From NCBI RefSeq assembly GCF_018224955.1, contig NZ_JAGTUU010000001.1, positions 1 to 64,000 on the forward strand: a DNA stretch of 64,000 bases. Reading direction: 5' to 3'. This stretch comes from Thetidibacter halocola (GTDB taxonomy: Bacteria > Pseudomonadota > Alphaproteobacteria > Rhodobacterales > Rhodobacteraceae). Made by a program: the position numbers and the translations under genes. Under the pieces are notes generated by a model. That model did not search any database and was not told the DNA's origin. It saw only the letters and a list, made by a program, of their open reading frames with translations. This document shows, one piece after another, positions 53,456 through 63,326 of the stretch (positions are counted from its first letter, which is position 1; every line of letters begins with the position of its first letter).

Positions 53456-54826
53456 ATGACCGAGTGGCAGAAAACGAGCTGGCGCGCCAAGCCGCGGGTT
53501 CAGATGCCCGATTATACGGATCAGGCCGCGCTGAACACCGTCGAGGCGCAACTGTCGAAATACCCGCCGCTGGTCTTCGCCGGCGAGGCGCGCAAGCTGA
53601 AAAAGGCGCTGGGGGCCGCGTCGCGCGGCGAGGCGTTCCTGCTTCAGGGCGGCGATTGCGCCGAGAGCTTCGAGCAGTTCAGCGCGAACGCGATCCGCGA
53701 CACGTTCAAGGTCATGTTGCAGATGGCCATGGTGCTGACCTTTGGCGCCAAGGTGCCGGTGGTGAAGGTGGGCCGCATGGCCGGCCAGTTCGCCAAGCCG
53801 CGCAGCGCGCCGACCGAGATGGTGAACGGCCTGGAACTGCCCAGCTATCGCGGCGACATCATCAACGAGCTGGCCGCCACCCCCGAGGCGCGCCGGCCCG
53901 ATCCGGCCAAGATGTTGCAGGGCTACACGCAGGCAGCGGCGACGCTGAACCTGCTGCGCGCCTTCTCGACCGGCGGTTATGCCGACGTTCACCAGGTGCA
54001 CAGCTGGACGCTGGGTTTCACCGACCGCGAGGAAGCGGAAAAGTATCGTGACATGGCGAACCGCATCCAGGACACGCTGGACTTCATGCGCGCCGCAGGT
54101 CTCGACAGCGACCGCGAGCCCAGCCTCCAGACGGTGGATTTCTACACCAGCCACGAGGCGCTGCTGCTTGAATACGAAGAGGCGCTGTGCCGCCTCGATT
54201 CGACCAGCGGGAAATGGCTGGCGGGGTCCGGTCACATGATCTGGATCGGCGACCGCACGCGGCAACCGGACGGCGCGCACGTGGAATTCGCCCGCGGCGT
54301 GCTGAACCCGATCGGCCTGAAATGCGGCCCGACCACCACCGCAGAAGATCTCAAGGTCCTGATGGCCAAGCTGAACCCGAACAACGAGCCGGGCAGGCTG
54401 TCGCTGATCGCGCGCTTTGGCGCGGGCAAGGTGTCCGAGAACCTGCCGCGCCTCATCAAGGCGGTTCAGGAAGAGGGCGCCAACGTGCTCTGGGTCTGCG
54501 ACCCGATGCATGGCAACACGATCAAGTCGGCCACCGGCTACAAGACGCGGCCCTTCGACCTGGTGCTGCGCGAGGTGCAGGAGTTTTTCGGGATTCATCG
54601 CGCCGAGGGCACGATCCCCGGCGGCGTGCATTTCGAGATGACCGGCATGGATGTGACCGAATGCACCGGCGGCGTGCGCGCGGTCACCGAAGAGGACCTG
54701 TCGGATCGTTATCACACGGCCTGCGACCCGCGCCTCAACGCCTCGCAATCGCTGGAACTGGCCTTCCTCGTGGCCGAGGAACTGACGGCGCTGCGCCAGG
54801 CTGGCGCGGCGGCCGCCAACGGCTGA
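53456..54826 (+). CDS. aroG: Class II 3-deoxy-7-phosphoheptulonate synthase
   Basis: 456 residues of plant/mycobacterial type [94 protein letters not shown], and ECTGGVRAV. It joins PEP and erythrose-4-phosphate for aromatic amino-acid synthesis. The ATG follows CCGGAG. An imperfect hairpin (54,851-54,873) after the stop may be a weak terminator. Confidence 0.97.
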   Translation: MTEWQKTSWRAKPRVQMPDYTDQAALNTVEAQLSKYPPLVFAGEARKLKKALGAASRGEAFLLQGGDCAESFEQFSANAIRDTFKVMLQMAMVLTFGAKVPVVKVGRMAGQFAKPRSAPTEMVNGLELPSYRGDIINELAATPEARRPDPAKMLQGYTQAAATLNLLRAFSTGGYADVHQVHSWTLGFTDREEAEKYRDMANRIQDTLDFMRAAGLDSDREPSLQTVDFYTSHEALLLEYEEALCRLDSTSGKWLAGSGHMIWIGDRTRQPDGAHVEFARGVLNPIGLKCGPTTTAEDLKVLMAKLNPNNEPGRLSLIARFGAGKVSENLPRLIKAVQEEGANVLWVCDPMHGNTIKSATGYKTRPFDLVLREVQEFFGIHRAEGTIPGGVHFEMTGMDVTECTGGVRAVTEEDLSDRYHTACDPRLNASQSLELAFLVAEELTALRQAGAAAANG

Positions 54827-55101
54827 CCGGCCAACCCGGACACGTCAAAGGCCCGTCGCGATGCGGCGGGCCGCTTACCACATGTGGTGATGGTCGCGGC
54901 AACGGCTGGATCGCAATCCTTGACGGGACGTTCATCCTCTTTAGGACCCAAGTGGGGACCGCTGCATGGGTCCGATGGACGTGATGAATATCCAGCGCTG
55001 GATCAATCTCGGTCGTATCGAACGCGTGCGCGTCGCCAGTGTTGACCATGCGGATTCGAACTCGCATTTCTCGAGGAGGGTATCAAATCGGGAGCGTGAA
55101 G

Positions 55102-55683
55102 ATGACCTCGGAATTCATTCGCGCGGCGACTCCCGATGACGCGCCACATCTCGTTCGTTTCTTCGTATGGGCCGGCGACGGTCTTCCTGACCTCGTCTGG
55201 GCCGGAATGGCTGCACCGGGGCAAAGCATCGACGATGTTGGGCTAGAGCGGGCAATGCGCGACGAGGGCAGTTTCAGCTATCGAAACGCCCATGTGATTG
55301 AGGTGAACGGCGTGGTCGAGGCCGGGCTCGTCGCGTATCGGCTGCCATCCGAACCGGGTCCCATCGGCCCGGATGTCCCGGCGCCTTTCGTGCCCTTGCA
55401 ATAGCTTGAGAACCTCGCTGCAGGATATTGGTACGTGTACATCTTGGCCACGGTGCCCGATGCGCGTGGTAAGGGGTTTGGAACCGCGCTGCTGCGGCAC
55501 GCAGAAGAGCGCGCGAAAGCCGACGGTAATCCGGGCATGGCATTGATCGTGTCCGCATCGAACCCGGGGGCCACTCGCCTGTATGCCCGGATGGGCTATG
55601 ATGAGGCGGCGCGCCGGCGTCTCGACATCCCTGGCTGGCGCCATTCGGGTACCGACGCCGTCCTACTCCTCAAGCGCCTCTAA
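55102..55683 (+). pseudogene. GNAT acetyltransferase interrupted by an in-frame amber codon
   Basis: The first part (MTSEFIRAATPDDAPHLVRFFVWAGDG...PAPFVPLQ) ends at TAG 55402-55404. The same frame continues LENLAAGYWYVYILATVPDARGKGFGTALLRHAEERA (acetyl-CoA loop) to a normal stop at 55683. In GNAT proteins the interrupted segment is normally continuous (PL-E-LE-LA--WYV), so GAG or CAG has become TAG. There is no good internal start other than GTG 55435. Flanking gaps (54,827-55,101 and 55,684-55,979) hold no supported gene. Confidence 0.8.
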
Positions 55684-55979
55684 CGGGTCACTCCTCGGTT
55701 TAGGTCCAGCAACCGAACTGCGGCGAGGTTTGCTTGCCAGCCAACCCACGGGCTCCGGCGAACAGGACACAAGGTGGCCGATACGCGCCAAAGATACCAC
55801 ATCAACGTTCGTTTCGTCCGATAGGTGGGTAAATCAAACGAATATGCCCCCGCGGCTTTCCGCAAGGGCGCTCTCTTGTTGAAAGCCAGGGTGCACTGGG
55901 CGCCTCGGGTGGCGTATCTTCACATCTGGCTAGGGGCTTGCGCGCTACGGCGGGCCATTCGTCTTGCGCAGTCGGGCGA

Positions 55980-56558
55980 TCAGTTGCTCCAGTTGTGGAC
56001 GTGCACGTCGCGGCCAGAATGGCCTTTCAGGATCTTCACGGCCAGTTCCTCCTTTTCCTTGTCCGCCACCCGGACCCAGACCAGGATGCCGCCATGCGCG
56101 ATCTGCTCGGCGTAGTAATCCCGATGATGCTTGCCGACCCGCCGCGCCAGCAAGGTGCCGATGACCGCCGCCGGGGTTCCGCCGATGGCGATGGCCGCCA
56201 CCGAAGCCGCGAGCGTGCTGAGCGGGGTCAGCATCGCCGCCATCGCGATGTAGGAGCCGAGAAAGAAGAATCCGCCGGCGATGGCGCCTTCGAGTTCGCC
56301 GATGGCTTCTTCCGAAACGAAGGCCGCACGCGGTGCGTCCGGATTGTCCTCGAGATCCTTCGACTGCCAGTAGCTCTGTCCCAGTTTCTCCTTCAGCGCT
56401 TTCTCGTCGCCCAAAAGGCTGATGTCGTAGCGGCTGAAGCCGACCATGCGCAGATCGTAGAAGGCGGCTTGCAGGGCGTCGAAATTGTCGAAGACACCGA
56501 CTGCTTCTGGGATATCGATGACCGTGGTGCGGGTTTCCGTGGCTTTATGCGACGTCAT
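55980..56558 (-). CDS. Glycine-zipper membrane protein, stress-protein-like
   Basis: 192 residues. An N-terminal domain (AVGVFDNFDALQAAFYDLRMVGFSRYDISLLGD) resembles the heat-induced YflT/DUF1269-type ferredoxin-like fold. The middle is a Gly/Ala-rich membrane hairpin (about 95-145: IAGGFFFLGSYIAMAAML...AIAIGGTPAAVIGTLLA), and the C-terminal strand domain ends VKILKGHSGRDVHVHNW. Likely inner-membrane; function unknown. Confidence 0.65.
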   Translation of the reverse strand: MTSHKATETRTTVIDIPEAVGVFDNFDALQAAFYDLRMVGFSRYDISLLGDEKALKEKLGQSYWQSKDLEDNPDAPRAAFVSEEAIGELEGAIAGGFFFLGSYIAMAAMLTPLSTLAASVAAIAIGGTPAAVIGTLLARRVGKHHRDYYAEQIAHGGILVWVRVADKEKEELAVKILKGHSGRDVHVHNWSN

Positions 56559-56704
56559 CGCGAGCTCTCCTGATCTGGGTTCGGATAGCGCGATGGTTAC
56601 AGCAGTCGGCGTGTTGAAGGATTGACACGGGTCAAGTCGCGGAAGTCCCCAAAGCGAAGCTGCTTGAAAATCTGCCTTGTCCTGCCTCGTGACCTTCAGG
56701 CCGC

Positions 56705-57412
56705 TCAGTCGTTCGACACGACCAGCCGCAGGTGCCCGCGCTGACGCTGTGGGGCTGCGGCGGTGGACCGGGCCGGTGCGGCGGGCGGCAGGGTGACGGC
56801 GGGCGCGGGGCGCGGCGCGCGCGGGGCAGGCGCATCACCGGTGGTCGCCGGGGCGACGACGCCTGCCGAGGGTGCCGACTCGACATCGATCGCGGTCACG
56901 CGGAACCGGCGCGGCGTGCGCCCGATCCGGCCATCGGTCACCATCGCGCCAAGGCCGCGGCTGACCTCGCCGAAATCCGAGCGCAGCGGCATCAGGATGA
57001 TGTGGCCGGTCATCGCAGGCTTGCCGAAACCGCCCTCGGCCTCGAGCGTGATGCGCACCACCGCCGGATCGGCGAACAGCCGCGCCACCGCCGCGCCGAA
57101 CCGGTCGCGGTCCTCGGGCGCGATGAAGCTGGACAGGGGCATGCCCGCGACCTGCATGCCCAGCAGGTCCGACAGGTGCGAGCCGGCAACCCGGATCTTG
57201 GCCAGGCTGGGGGCGATCCGTTCGATGAGAAAGGCGAATTCCAGCGCATTTTCCATCCCGCGCGGGTCGACATCGCTGCGCAGCGGCACCTGCGTCCCGT
57301 CGCACAGCCCGTGCCAATAGGCCTCGACCGTACGCAGCGGGGCCAGCCTGCGCGCCTTGTCCCGATCCGTCATCGAGACGATATCCTGGTCGTTCCCACC
57401 GTTGCCGAACAT
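56705..57412 (-). CDS. PAS-domain protein (PAS_5 family)
   Basis: 235 residues. Residues of about 20-165 match the alphaproteobacterial PAS_5 family (AYWHGLCDGTQVPLRSDVDPRGMENALEFAFLIERI, RVAGSHLSDLLGMQVAGMPLSSFIAPEDR). The C-terminal ~70 residues are Pro/Ala-rich and probably disordered. No output domain, so it may sense or scaffold. ATG 57412 has AGGAG seven bases upstream. A TTAA-N7-CTAA site lies upstream at 57,536. Confidence 0.85.
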   Translation of the reverse strand: MFGNGGNDQDIVSMTDRDKARRLAPLRTVEAYWHGLCDGTQVPLRSDVDPRGMENALEFAFLIERIAPSLAKIRVAGSHLSDLLGMQVAGMPLSSFIAPEDRDRFGAAVARLFADPAVVRITLEAEGGFGKPAMTGHIILMPLRSDFGEVSRGLGAMVTDGRIGRTPRRFRVTAIDVESAPSAGVVAPATTGDAPAPRAPRPAPAVTLPPAAPARSTAAAPQRQRGHLRLVVSND

Positions 57413-57649
57413 CACGTCGCTCCTGTCAACTCCGCGCTGCCCAAGCCCCCGATCGGACAGCGTCGCGTCATATTGCTTACTGAAACCTTACTAGCAGATC
57501 GGCGCCCCGATTTCGCCTCATTTGTGACCCAAAGGTTAACCCTGCGCTAAATCCCGCAAAGCGTGTCGCGGCCCGGGTGACGCGCAGCGACGGCTTGCCT
57601 TGCCGGTTGCGGGCGGATACCCCGGAGACGAGCGAAGGGAGGCCGGCGC

Positions 57650-58540
57650 ATGCGGCAATCGATGACGGGTTTCGCCTCGAAGGCGGGGGATGGCGCGGGC
57701 CACGCCTGGCTGTGGGAACTGCGTGGCGTCAACGGCAAGGGCCTGGACCTGCGCCTGCGCCTGCCGGACTGGATCGAGGGGCTCGAACCCTTGCTGCGCA
57801 AGGCACTGGGAGCGCGGGTGGTGCGCGGCAACATCCAGGTCTCGCTCAAGCTGACCGCCGGCGACGATGCCGCGCCAATGCGCCTCGACGAGGCGCAGCT
57901 GGGCGCGGTGCTGGGTGCGATGGCCCGGATCGAGGCCGAGGCGATGGCGCAGGGCCTGTCGCTGGCGCCCTCGACCGCCGCCGAGATCGTGACCCTTCGC
58001 GGCATCCTGACCACCGAGACCGCCGAGGCCGACATCGCGGCGCTGCGCGACGCGCTGCTGGCGGATTTCGACGCGGCTCTCGACGCCTTCTGCGCCATGC
58101 GCGCCGAGGAGGGCGCGGCGCTGATGCAGGTGCTGACCCGGCAGATCGACGAGATCGCCGCATACACAGCCGAGGCCGCCGCCATCGCTGAAAGCCGCGC
58201 CGATGCGCAGGCCGCGCGGCTGCGGACGCAACTGGCCCGCGTGATGGAGAATGCCGAGGGCGCCGACGCGGCCCGCGTTGCGCAGGAACTGGCGTTGATC
58301 GCGGTGAAATCCGACATCACCGAGGAACTCGACCGCCTGCGCGCCCATGTGGATGCCGCGCGCAGCCTGCTGGCGGAACCCGGCGCGGTGGGGCGCAAGC
58401 TGGATTTCCTGTGCCAGGAATTCAACCGCGAGGCCAATACCCTGTGTTCCAAGTCCGGCGACGGGCGGCTGACACAGGTGGGGCTCGCGCTCAAGACCGT
58501 CATCGACCAGATGCGCGAACAGGTCCAGAACGTGGAGTGA
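57650..58540 (+). CDS. YicC-family endoribonuclease
   Basis: 296 residues: [10 protein letters not shown] start, [29 protein letters not shown], and the C-terminal DUF1732 stretch ([51 protein letters not shown]). YicC proteins are metal-dependent ribonucleases implicated in sRNA turnover. GGGAGG precedes the ATG. Four bases separate it from gmk, the usual yicC-gmk pair. Confidence 0.93.
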   Translation: MRQSMTGFASKAGDGAGHAWLWELRGVNGKGLDLRLRLPDWIEGLEPLLRKALGARVVRGNIQVSLKLTAGDDAAPMRLDEAQLGAVLGAMARIEAEAMAQGLSLAPSTAAEIVTLRGILTTETAEADIAALRDALLADFDAALDAFCAMRAEEGAALMQVLTRQIDEIAAYTAEAAAIAESRADAQAARLRTQLARVMENAEGADAARVAQELALIAVKSDITEELDRLRAHVDAARSLLAEPGAVGRKLDFLCQEFNREANTLCSKSGDGRLTQVGLALKTVIDQMREQVQNVE

Positions 58541-58544
58541 GCCC

Positions 58545-59192
58545 ATGCAGACGACCGGCCGACGCGGCCTGCTGATCATCCTGTCCTCGCCGTCGGGCGC
58601 GGGGAAGTCGACCCTGTCCCGGCGACTGCTGGAATGGGACCCCTCGTTGACCTTCTCGGTCTCGGCCACCACCCGGGCGCCGCGGCCGGGCGAGGTGGAC
58701 GGCAAGGACTATCATTTCCTCAAGCCCGAGCAGTTCAAGCGCTCGGTCGCGGATGGCGGCATGCTGGAACATGCCCATGTCTTCGGCCATTTCTACGGCA
58801 GTCCGCGTGCGCCGGTGCAGCAGGCCATCGAAGAGGGGCGCGACGTGGTCTTCGACATCGACTGGCAGGGCGCGCAGCAGATCGTGAACTCGGCACTGGG
58901 GCCAAACACGCTGTCTGTCTTCATCCTGCCGCCCTCGATCAGGGAACTGCGCCGCAGGCTTGAGACGCGCGGCCAGGATTCGCCCGAGGTCATCGCCAAG
59001 CGGATGCAGAAAAGCTGGGACGAGATCAGCCATTGGGGCAGCTACGACTACGTCCTGGTGAACGACGATCTTGACCAGACCTTCGACCGGCTGAAAACCA
59101 TCCTGACGGCGACGCGCCTGCGCCGCCTGCAACAGCCTTGGCTGGTGGAGCATGTCCGCCGGCTCCAGGACGAATTCGAGGACGTGTCATGA
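58545..59192 (+). CDS. gmk: Guanylate kinase
   Basis: 215 residues. P-loop [13 protein letters not shown]-binding [19 protein letters not shown], and [10 protein letters not shown]. It phosphorylates GMP to GDP. Its stop overlaps the gamma-carbonic-anhydrase start by four bases. Confidence 0.97.
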   Translation: MQTTGRRGLLIILSSPSGAGKSTLSRRLLEWDPSLTFSVSATTRAPRPGEVDGKDYHFLKPEQFKRSVADGGMLEHAHVFGHFYGSPRAPVQQAIEEGRDVVFDIDWQGAQQIVNSALGPNTLSVFILPPSIRELRRRLETRGQDSPEVIAKRMQKSWDEISHWGSYDYVLVNDDLDQTFDRLKTILTATRLRRLQQPWLVEHVRRLQDEFEDVS

Positions 59193-59710
59193 CGCTTTAC
59201 GCATTGGACGGAATTGCGCCCGAGGTTGCCGGGGATGCCTGGGTGGCCCCGGATGCCAACCTGATCGGTCGGGTGGTGCTGGAGGCGCGCGCAAGCGTCT
59301 GGTTCGGCTGCACCCTGCGCGGCGACAACGAGGAAATCCGGCTGGGCGAAGGCTCGAACATCCAGGAGAACGTTGTCTGCCATACCGACAAGGGCTATCC
59401 GCTGGTGATCGGGCCGGGCTGCACCATCGGTCACAAGGTCATGCTGCATGGCTGCACGATCGGCGAGAACTGTCTGATCGGCATGGGCGCGACGATCCTG
59501 AACGGGGCGAAGATCGGGAAGAACTGCCTGATCGGCGCCGGCGCCCTGATCACCGAAGGCAAGGAGATCCCCGATGGCAGCCTGGTGATGGGGATGCCGG
59601 GCAAGGTCGTCCGGCAACTCGACGAGGCGGCGATCGAAGGGCTGCGCCGCTCGGCGCTGGGCTACCAGGCCAATGCGGCGCGCTTTGCCCGGGGGCTGCG
59701 CGCGCTCTGA
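59189..59710 (+). CDS. Gamma-carbonic anhydrase family protein
   Basis: 173 residues of left-handed beta-helix hexapeptide repeats ([52 protein letters not shown]). The three metal histidines are present (VVCHTD, IGHKV, LHGC). Relatives are zinc/iron carbonic anhydrases or CaiE-type acyltransferase-fold proteins. ATGA-coupled to gmk. Confidence 0.9.
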   Translation: MTLYALDGIAPEVAGDAWVAPDANLIGRVVLEARASVWFGCTLRGDNEEIRLGEGSNIQENVVCHTDKGYPLVIGPGCTIGHKVMLHGCTIGENCLIGMGATILNGAKIGKNCLIGAGALITEGKEIPDGSLVMGMPGKVVRQLDEAAIEGLRRSALGYQANAARFARGLRAL

Positions 59711-59775
59711 GCGGGGCAGGGGGCGCTGCCCCGCTGCTCCCGCAGAGCAGTCTCCCCCGGGATATTCCCGGCCAT
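59711..59775. repeat. Rhodobacteraceae-type GC-rich intergenic repeat
   Basis: A GC stem (GGGGCAG...CTGCCCC), then CTCCC-GC-loop-CTCCCCC and GGGATATT-CCGGCCATATGAA. I recall very similar stem-plus-GGATATTT elements between many genes of Rhodobacteraceae genomes. It may terminate transcription from gmk; its wider distribution here cannot be checked from one copy. Confidence 0.4.
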
Positions 59776-59826
59776 ATGAAACGGGCCGGGCAACAGGAAA
59801 CCAGTGGAAGCAAGGAACCTGCCAGC

Positions 59827-61017
59827 ATGAGCGATGGCGAGATGAAACCCAGTCTGCAACGGCCGGTGGCGCCGATGGTGGGCGCCTCGCGCCCAGTTGT
59901 GACGCCGATCATGCCTTCGGTCGTCTATGCCTCGGACTGCCCCGACGCGCTGGATGCGCAATACGAGGGCCGGGTATTCGGCCATACCTACGCGCGAGAA
60001 GGGCACCCCAATGCCGACCTGCTGGCGCGGCGCGTGGCGGCGATGGAGGGGCTCGAGGACGGGATCACGCTGGGGTCCGGCATGGCGGCGGTGACGGCGG
60101 TCCTGCTGGGGTTGTGCCGCTCGGGTGATCACGTGCTGGGGGCGGACCAGCTTTATGGCCGGTCGCTGCGGATGATGAAGGAAGACCTGCCGCGGCTGGG
60201 AATCGCCACCTCGCTGGCCGATCCGACCGACGCGAGGGCCTTTGCCGCGGCGATCCGGCCCGAGACGCGGATGGTGCTGGTCGAGGTCGTGTCGAACCCG
60301 ACGCTGCGGGTTGCGGATATCGACGGCATCGCCGCCGCCTGCAAGGACAAGGGCGTGCTGCTGGTCGTGGACAACACCTTTACCACGCCCGCCGCGATCC
60401 GGCCGCTGGAGCATGGCGCGGACATCGTGCTGCACTCGGTGACCAAGCTTCTGGCCGGGCATTCCGACGTGACGCTGGGCTGGGTCGGCGCGAAGGACCG
60501 GGCGCTGCTGGACGCGATGCGGGTCTTCGCGGTAACCACCGGCCTGACGGCAAGCCCCTTCGACTGCTGGCTGGCCGAGCGGGGGCTGGCGACCTTCGAT
60601 CTGCGCTTTGCCCGTGCGCAGGAGACCGCGCAACGGCTGGGTGCGCACCTTGCGGGGCAGAAGGGCGTGACGCGCGTTCTCTATCCCACGCGGCCCGACC
60701 ACCCGGATTCGGCGCGCGCGCAGGGCCTGTTGCAAGGCCGGGGCGGCAACATGCTCAGCTTCGAGATCGAGGGCGGGCGGCCGGCGGCCAATGCCTTTGC
60801 CAGGGCGGCAGAGGGGATCGCCTTTGCGCCGACGCTGGGCGACGTGGGCACGACGCTGTCGCATCCTGCCTCGTCCTCGCACCGGGCGCTGACGCCCGAG
60901 GGACGCGCGGCGTTGGGGATTTCCGAGGGGTTCTTCCGCGTCTCGGTGGGGCTTGAGGATCCGCAGGCGCTGATCGCCTGTTTCGATGCGGGCCTGTCCG
61001 CGGCGCGCCAGGTCTGA
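59827..61017 (+). CDS. Cystathionine gamma-synthase / O-acetylhomoserine sulfhydrylase family PLP enzyme
   Basis: 396 residues. The PLP lysine is in HSVTKLLAGHSDVTLG; other family marks are YAREGHPNADLLARRVAAMEG, GSGMAAVTAVLL, VEVVSNPTLRVADI and VVDNTFTTP. A trans-sulfuration or methionine gamma-lyase-like activity on sulfur amino acids; exact reaction undecided. ATG 59827 has AAGGAA upstream; an earlier ATG (59776) lies in the intergenic repeat. Its stop overlaps phoR. Confidence 0.85.
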   Translation: MSDGEMKPSLQRPVAPMVGASRPVVTPIMPSVVYASDCPDALDAQYEGRVFGHTYAREGHPNADLLARRVAAMEGLEDGITLGSGMAAVTAVLLGLCRSGDHVLGADQLYGRSLRMMKEDLPRLGIATSLADPTDARAFAAAIRPETRMVLVEVVSNPTLRVADIDGIAAACKDKGVLLVVDNTFTTPAAIRPLEHGADIVLHSVTKLLAGHSDVTLGWVGAKDRALLDAMRVFAVTTGLTASPFDCWLAERGLATFDLRFARAQETAQRLGAHLAGQKGVTRVLYPTRPDHPDSARAQGLLQGRGGNMLSFEIEGGRPAANAFARAAEGIAFAPTLGDVGTTLSHPASSSHRALTPEGRAALGISEGFFRVSVGLEDPQALIACFDAGLSAARQV

Positions 61018-62093
61018 TGACCCAGGCCGCGGCCTGCCTCGACGCGTTTCCGTTGCCCGCGCTGCTGGTGCGGGCCGACGAGCGTATCGAGGCGGCCAAT
61101 GCCGAGGCGCGGGCGCTGTTCGGGCAGGGCATCGCGGGGCGGCACTTCATCACCGCGCTGCGCCAGCCGGTGCTGATCGAGGCCGTCGAGACCTGCCTGC
61201 GCGAGGGCCAGGCCCGCGAGGTCGAATACCTGGCACGGGTCGACCAGCGCGACGTGACCTTCCGGGTGACGGTGCGGCCGGTGGATGCCGGGGCGCGGGC
61301 CTCGGCGCTGGTCTGTCTCCAGGACACCAGCGCGGTGCAGCGGGCCGGGCAGATCCGGCGCGATTTCGTCGCCAATGTCAGCCACGAGCTGCGCACGCCC
61401 CTGACCGCGCTGATCGGCTTCATCGAGACGCTGCGGGGGCCTGCGCGCAACGATCCGAAGGGACAGGAGCGGTTCCTTTCGATCATGGAGCGCGAGGCGC
61501 ACCGGATGAACCGGCTGGTGGGCGACCTGCTGTCGCTCAGCCGGGTCGAGGCCGAAGAGCGTGTCCGCCCGACCGAACCCGTCGACCCGGCGGCGCTCAT
61601 CCAGTCCTGCCTGCACGGTCTCGCGCCGCTGGCGGCGGAGGCGGGCGTCACGCTGCGCGCCGACCTGCCCGAGGCGCCGGTCCGCATTCCAGCCGATCCC
61701 GACCAGTTGCGGCAGGTGCTGACGAACCTGTGCGAGAACGCCATCAAGTATGGCGGGCGCGGCTGCGTCGTGACCGTCACGTTGACCGGCCCGGACTATG
61801 AGCCGCGGCTGCGCGCGCTGGGCGTTAGAATCGCGGTGCGCGACACCGGGCCGGGGATCGACCCGCATCACATCCCCCGCCTGACAGAGCGATTCTACCG
61901 CGTCGACGATCACCGGAGCCGCGAGATGGGCGGCACCGGGCTGGGCCTCGCCATCGTCAAGCATATCGTGAACCGTCATCGCGGCTGGCTGCGCATCGAC
62001 AGCACGCCGGGCGAGGGCAGCGTCTTCACGCTTATCCTGCCGGCCGATCCGGCCGAGGCGGGGGGTTCGCAAGGGCAGCGCGGCCTGTCATAA
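61017..62093 (+). CDS. phoR: Phosphate-regulon sensor histidine kinase, PhoR type
   Basis: 358 residues: PAS-like domain (1-105), dimerisation/phosphoacceptor H123 (FVANVSHELRTPLTALIGF), and ATPase boxes NLCENAIKYG, RDTGPGIDPHH, RFYRVDDHRSREMGGTGLGLAIVKHI. There is no N-terminal membrane segment, unlike E. coli PhoR, so it would be cytoplasmic or recruited by PstSCAB-PhoU. It lies directly before pstS, and its stop codon is inside the Pho box. Confidence 0.85.
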   Translation: MTQAAACLDAFPLPALLVRADERIEAANAEARALFGQGIAGRHFITALRQPVLIEAVETCLREGQAREVEYLARVDQRDVTFRVTVRPVDAGARASALVCLQDTSAVQRAGQIRRDFVANVSHELRTPLTALIGFIETLRGPARNDPKGQERFLSIMEREAHRMNRLVGDLLSLSRVEAEERVRPTEPVDPAALIQSCLHGLAPLAAEAGVTLRADLPEAPVRIPADPDQLRQVLTNLCENAIKYGGRGCVVTVTLTGPDYEPRLRALGVRIAVRDTGPGIDPHHIPRLTERFYRVDDHRSREMGGTGLGLAIVKHIVNRHRGWLRIDSTPGEGSVFTLILPADPAEAGGSQGQRGLS

Positions 62094-62113
62094 AACTGTT
62101 ACGTCCCTGTCAC
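62085..62113 (+). promoter_or_regulatory. Pho box upstream of pstS
   Basis: Three direct 7-bp repeats CTGTCAT (62085), CTGTTAC (62096) and CTGTCAC (62107), exactly 11 bp apart, with the AT-rich spacer AAAA in the first unit. The first two units match the PhoB consensus at all but one position. The phoR stop codon (62091-62093) lies inside. It should drive pstS-pstC under phosphate limitation. Confidence 0.85.
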
Positions 62114-62194
62114 AAAAGCATCGCGCGCCGGGTCTAGCTGTCCGCGCAAGATCATCGTGGGGATGATCGCACGGATTCAGACAGGAGCTATCCC

Positions 62195-63232
62195 ATGACC
62201 TTCAAGATGACCGCCTCGGCCCTGGCGATCGCGGCCGTTTCTGCCACAGCCGCCGCTGCCCGCGACAACGTTCAGGTGGCCGGGTCCTCGACCGTTCTGC
62301 CCTATGCCTCGATCGTCGCCGAAGTCTTTGGCGACAACACCGACTTCCCGACGCCGGTCGTCGAATCGGGTGGGTCCTCGGCAGGCCTCAAGCGTTTCTG
62401 CGAAGGCGTTGGCGAGAACACCATCGACGTGGCCAACGCGTCGCGCCAGATCCGTCCGGCCGAGGTCGAGGCCTGCGCGGCCAATGGCGTGACCGACATC
62501 ATCGAGGTCCGCATCGGCTATGACGGAATCGTCTTTGCCAGCCAGCAGACCGGCCCGGCCTTTGCCGCCTTCGAGCCCGCCGACATCTACAACGCCATCG
62601 GCGCCAAGGTGATGAAGGACGGTGCCCTGGTCGACAACACCTACGCCACCTGGGCCGATTTCAATGCCGACCTGCCGGCGGTCGAGGTCGCCATGTTCAT
62701 CCCCGGCACCAAGCACGGTACCCGCGAAGTGTTCGAAGAAAAGGTCCTGCTGCCGGGCTGCGAGGCCACCGGCGCAATGGCGGCGATGATCGCCGGCGGC
62801 ATGTCCGAGGACGACGCCGAGGACGCCTGCCTTGACGTGCGAACCGACGGCAAGTCGGTCGACATCGACGGCGACTATACCGAGACGCTGGCGCGCATCG
62901 ACGCCAACCCGAACGGCATCGGCGTGTTCGGCCTGGCCTTCTTCGAGAACAACCAGGACAAGCTGAAGGTCGCCACCATGTCGGGCGTCGCGCCCTCGAC
63001 CGAGAGCATCGCCACGGGTGAATACCCGGTGTCGCGCCCGCTGTTCTTCTACGTCAAGAAGGCGCATATCGGCGTCATCCCCGGCCTGAAGGAATTCGCA
63101 CAGTTCTTCGTGTCCGACGAACTGGCCGGCCCGACCGGCCCGCTGGCCAACTACGGCCTGGTGTCCGATCCGGAACTGGCCGCGGTGCAGCAGATCGTCG
63201 CCGACGAAGTGACGTTGAGCAGCGGCATGTAA
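62195..63232 (+). CDS. pstS: Phosphate ABC transporter substrate-binding protein
   Basis: 345 residues. A signal peptide (MTFKMTASALAIAAVSATAAAA) is followed by the PBP fold with the phosphate loops AGSSTVLPYASI, ESGGSSAGLKRFC and PGTKHGTRE, as in PstS. A periplasmic, high-affinity Pi binder. CAGGAG precedes the ATG. Preceded by the Pho box and followed by a strong hairpin before pstC. Confidence 0.95.
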   Translation: MTFKMTASALAIAAVSATAAAARDNVQVAGSSTVLPYASIVAEVFGDNTDFPTPVVESGGSSAGLKRFCEGVGENTIDVANASRQIRPAEVEACAANGVTDIIEVRIGYDGIVFASQQTGPAFAAFEPADIYNAIGAKVMKDGALVDNTYATWADFNADLPAVEVAMFIPGTKHGTREVFEEKVLLPGCEATGAMAAMIAGGMSEDDAEDACLDVRTDGKSVDIDGDYTETLARIDANPNGIGVFGLAFFENNQDKLKVATMSGVAPSTESIATGEYPVSRPLFFYVKKAHIGVIPGLKEFAQFFVSDELAGPTGPLANYGLVSDPELAAVQQIVADEVTLSSGM

Positions 63233-63254
63233 GACCGGGTCACGCCCGTTCTGC

Positions 63255-63285
63255 CGGGGGCGGCATATTCCGCCGCCCCCGTTTC
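63255..63285 (+). terminator. Hairpin between pstS and pstC
   Basis: Ten-bp perfect GC stem (63255-63264 with 63272-63281), 7-base loop, then GTTTCCTTTT. It starts 23 bases after pstS; partial termination here would give more PstS than permease. Confidence 0.7.
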
Positions 63286-63326
63286 CTTTTAGGACCTTTT
63301 CACCAACGGACTAGGGGCGCGGGCTC

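Noticed and set aside
55402-55404. TAG as a programmed read-through or pyrrolysine codon in the GNAT gene
   Set aside because: No context signal is seen and this lineage is not known to use pyrrolysine; a nonsense mutation is simpler.
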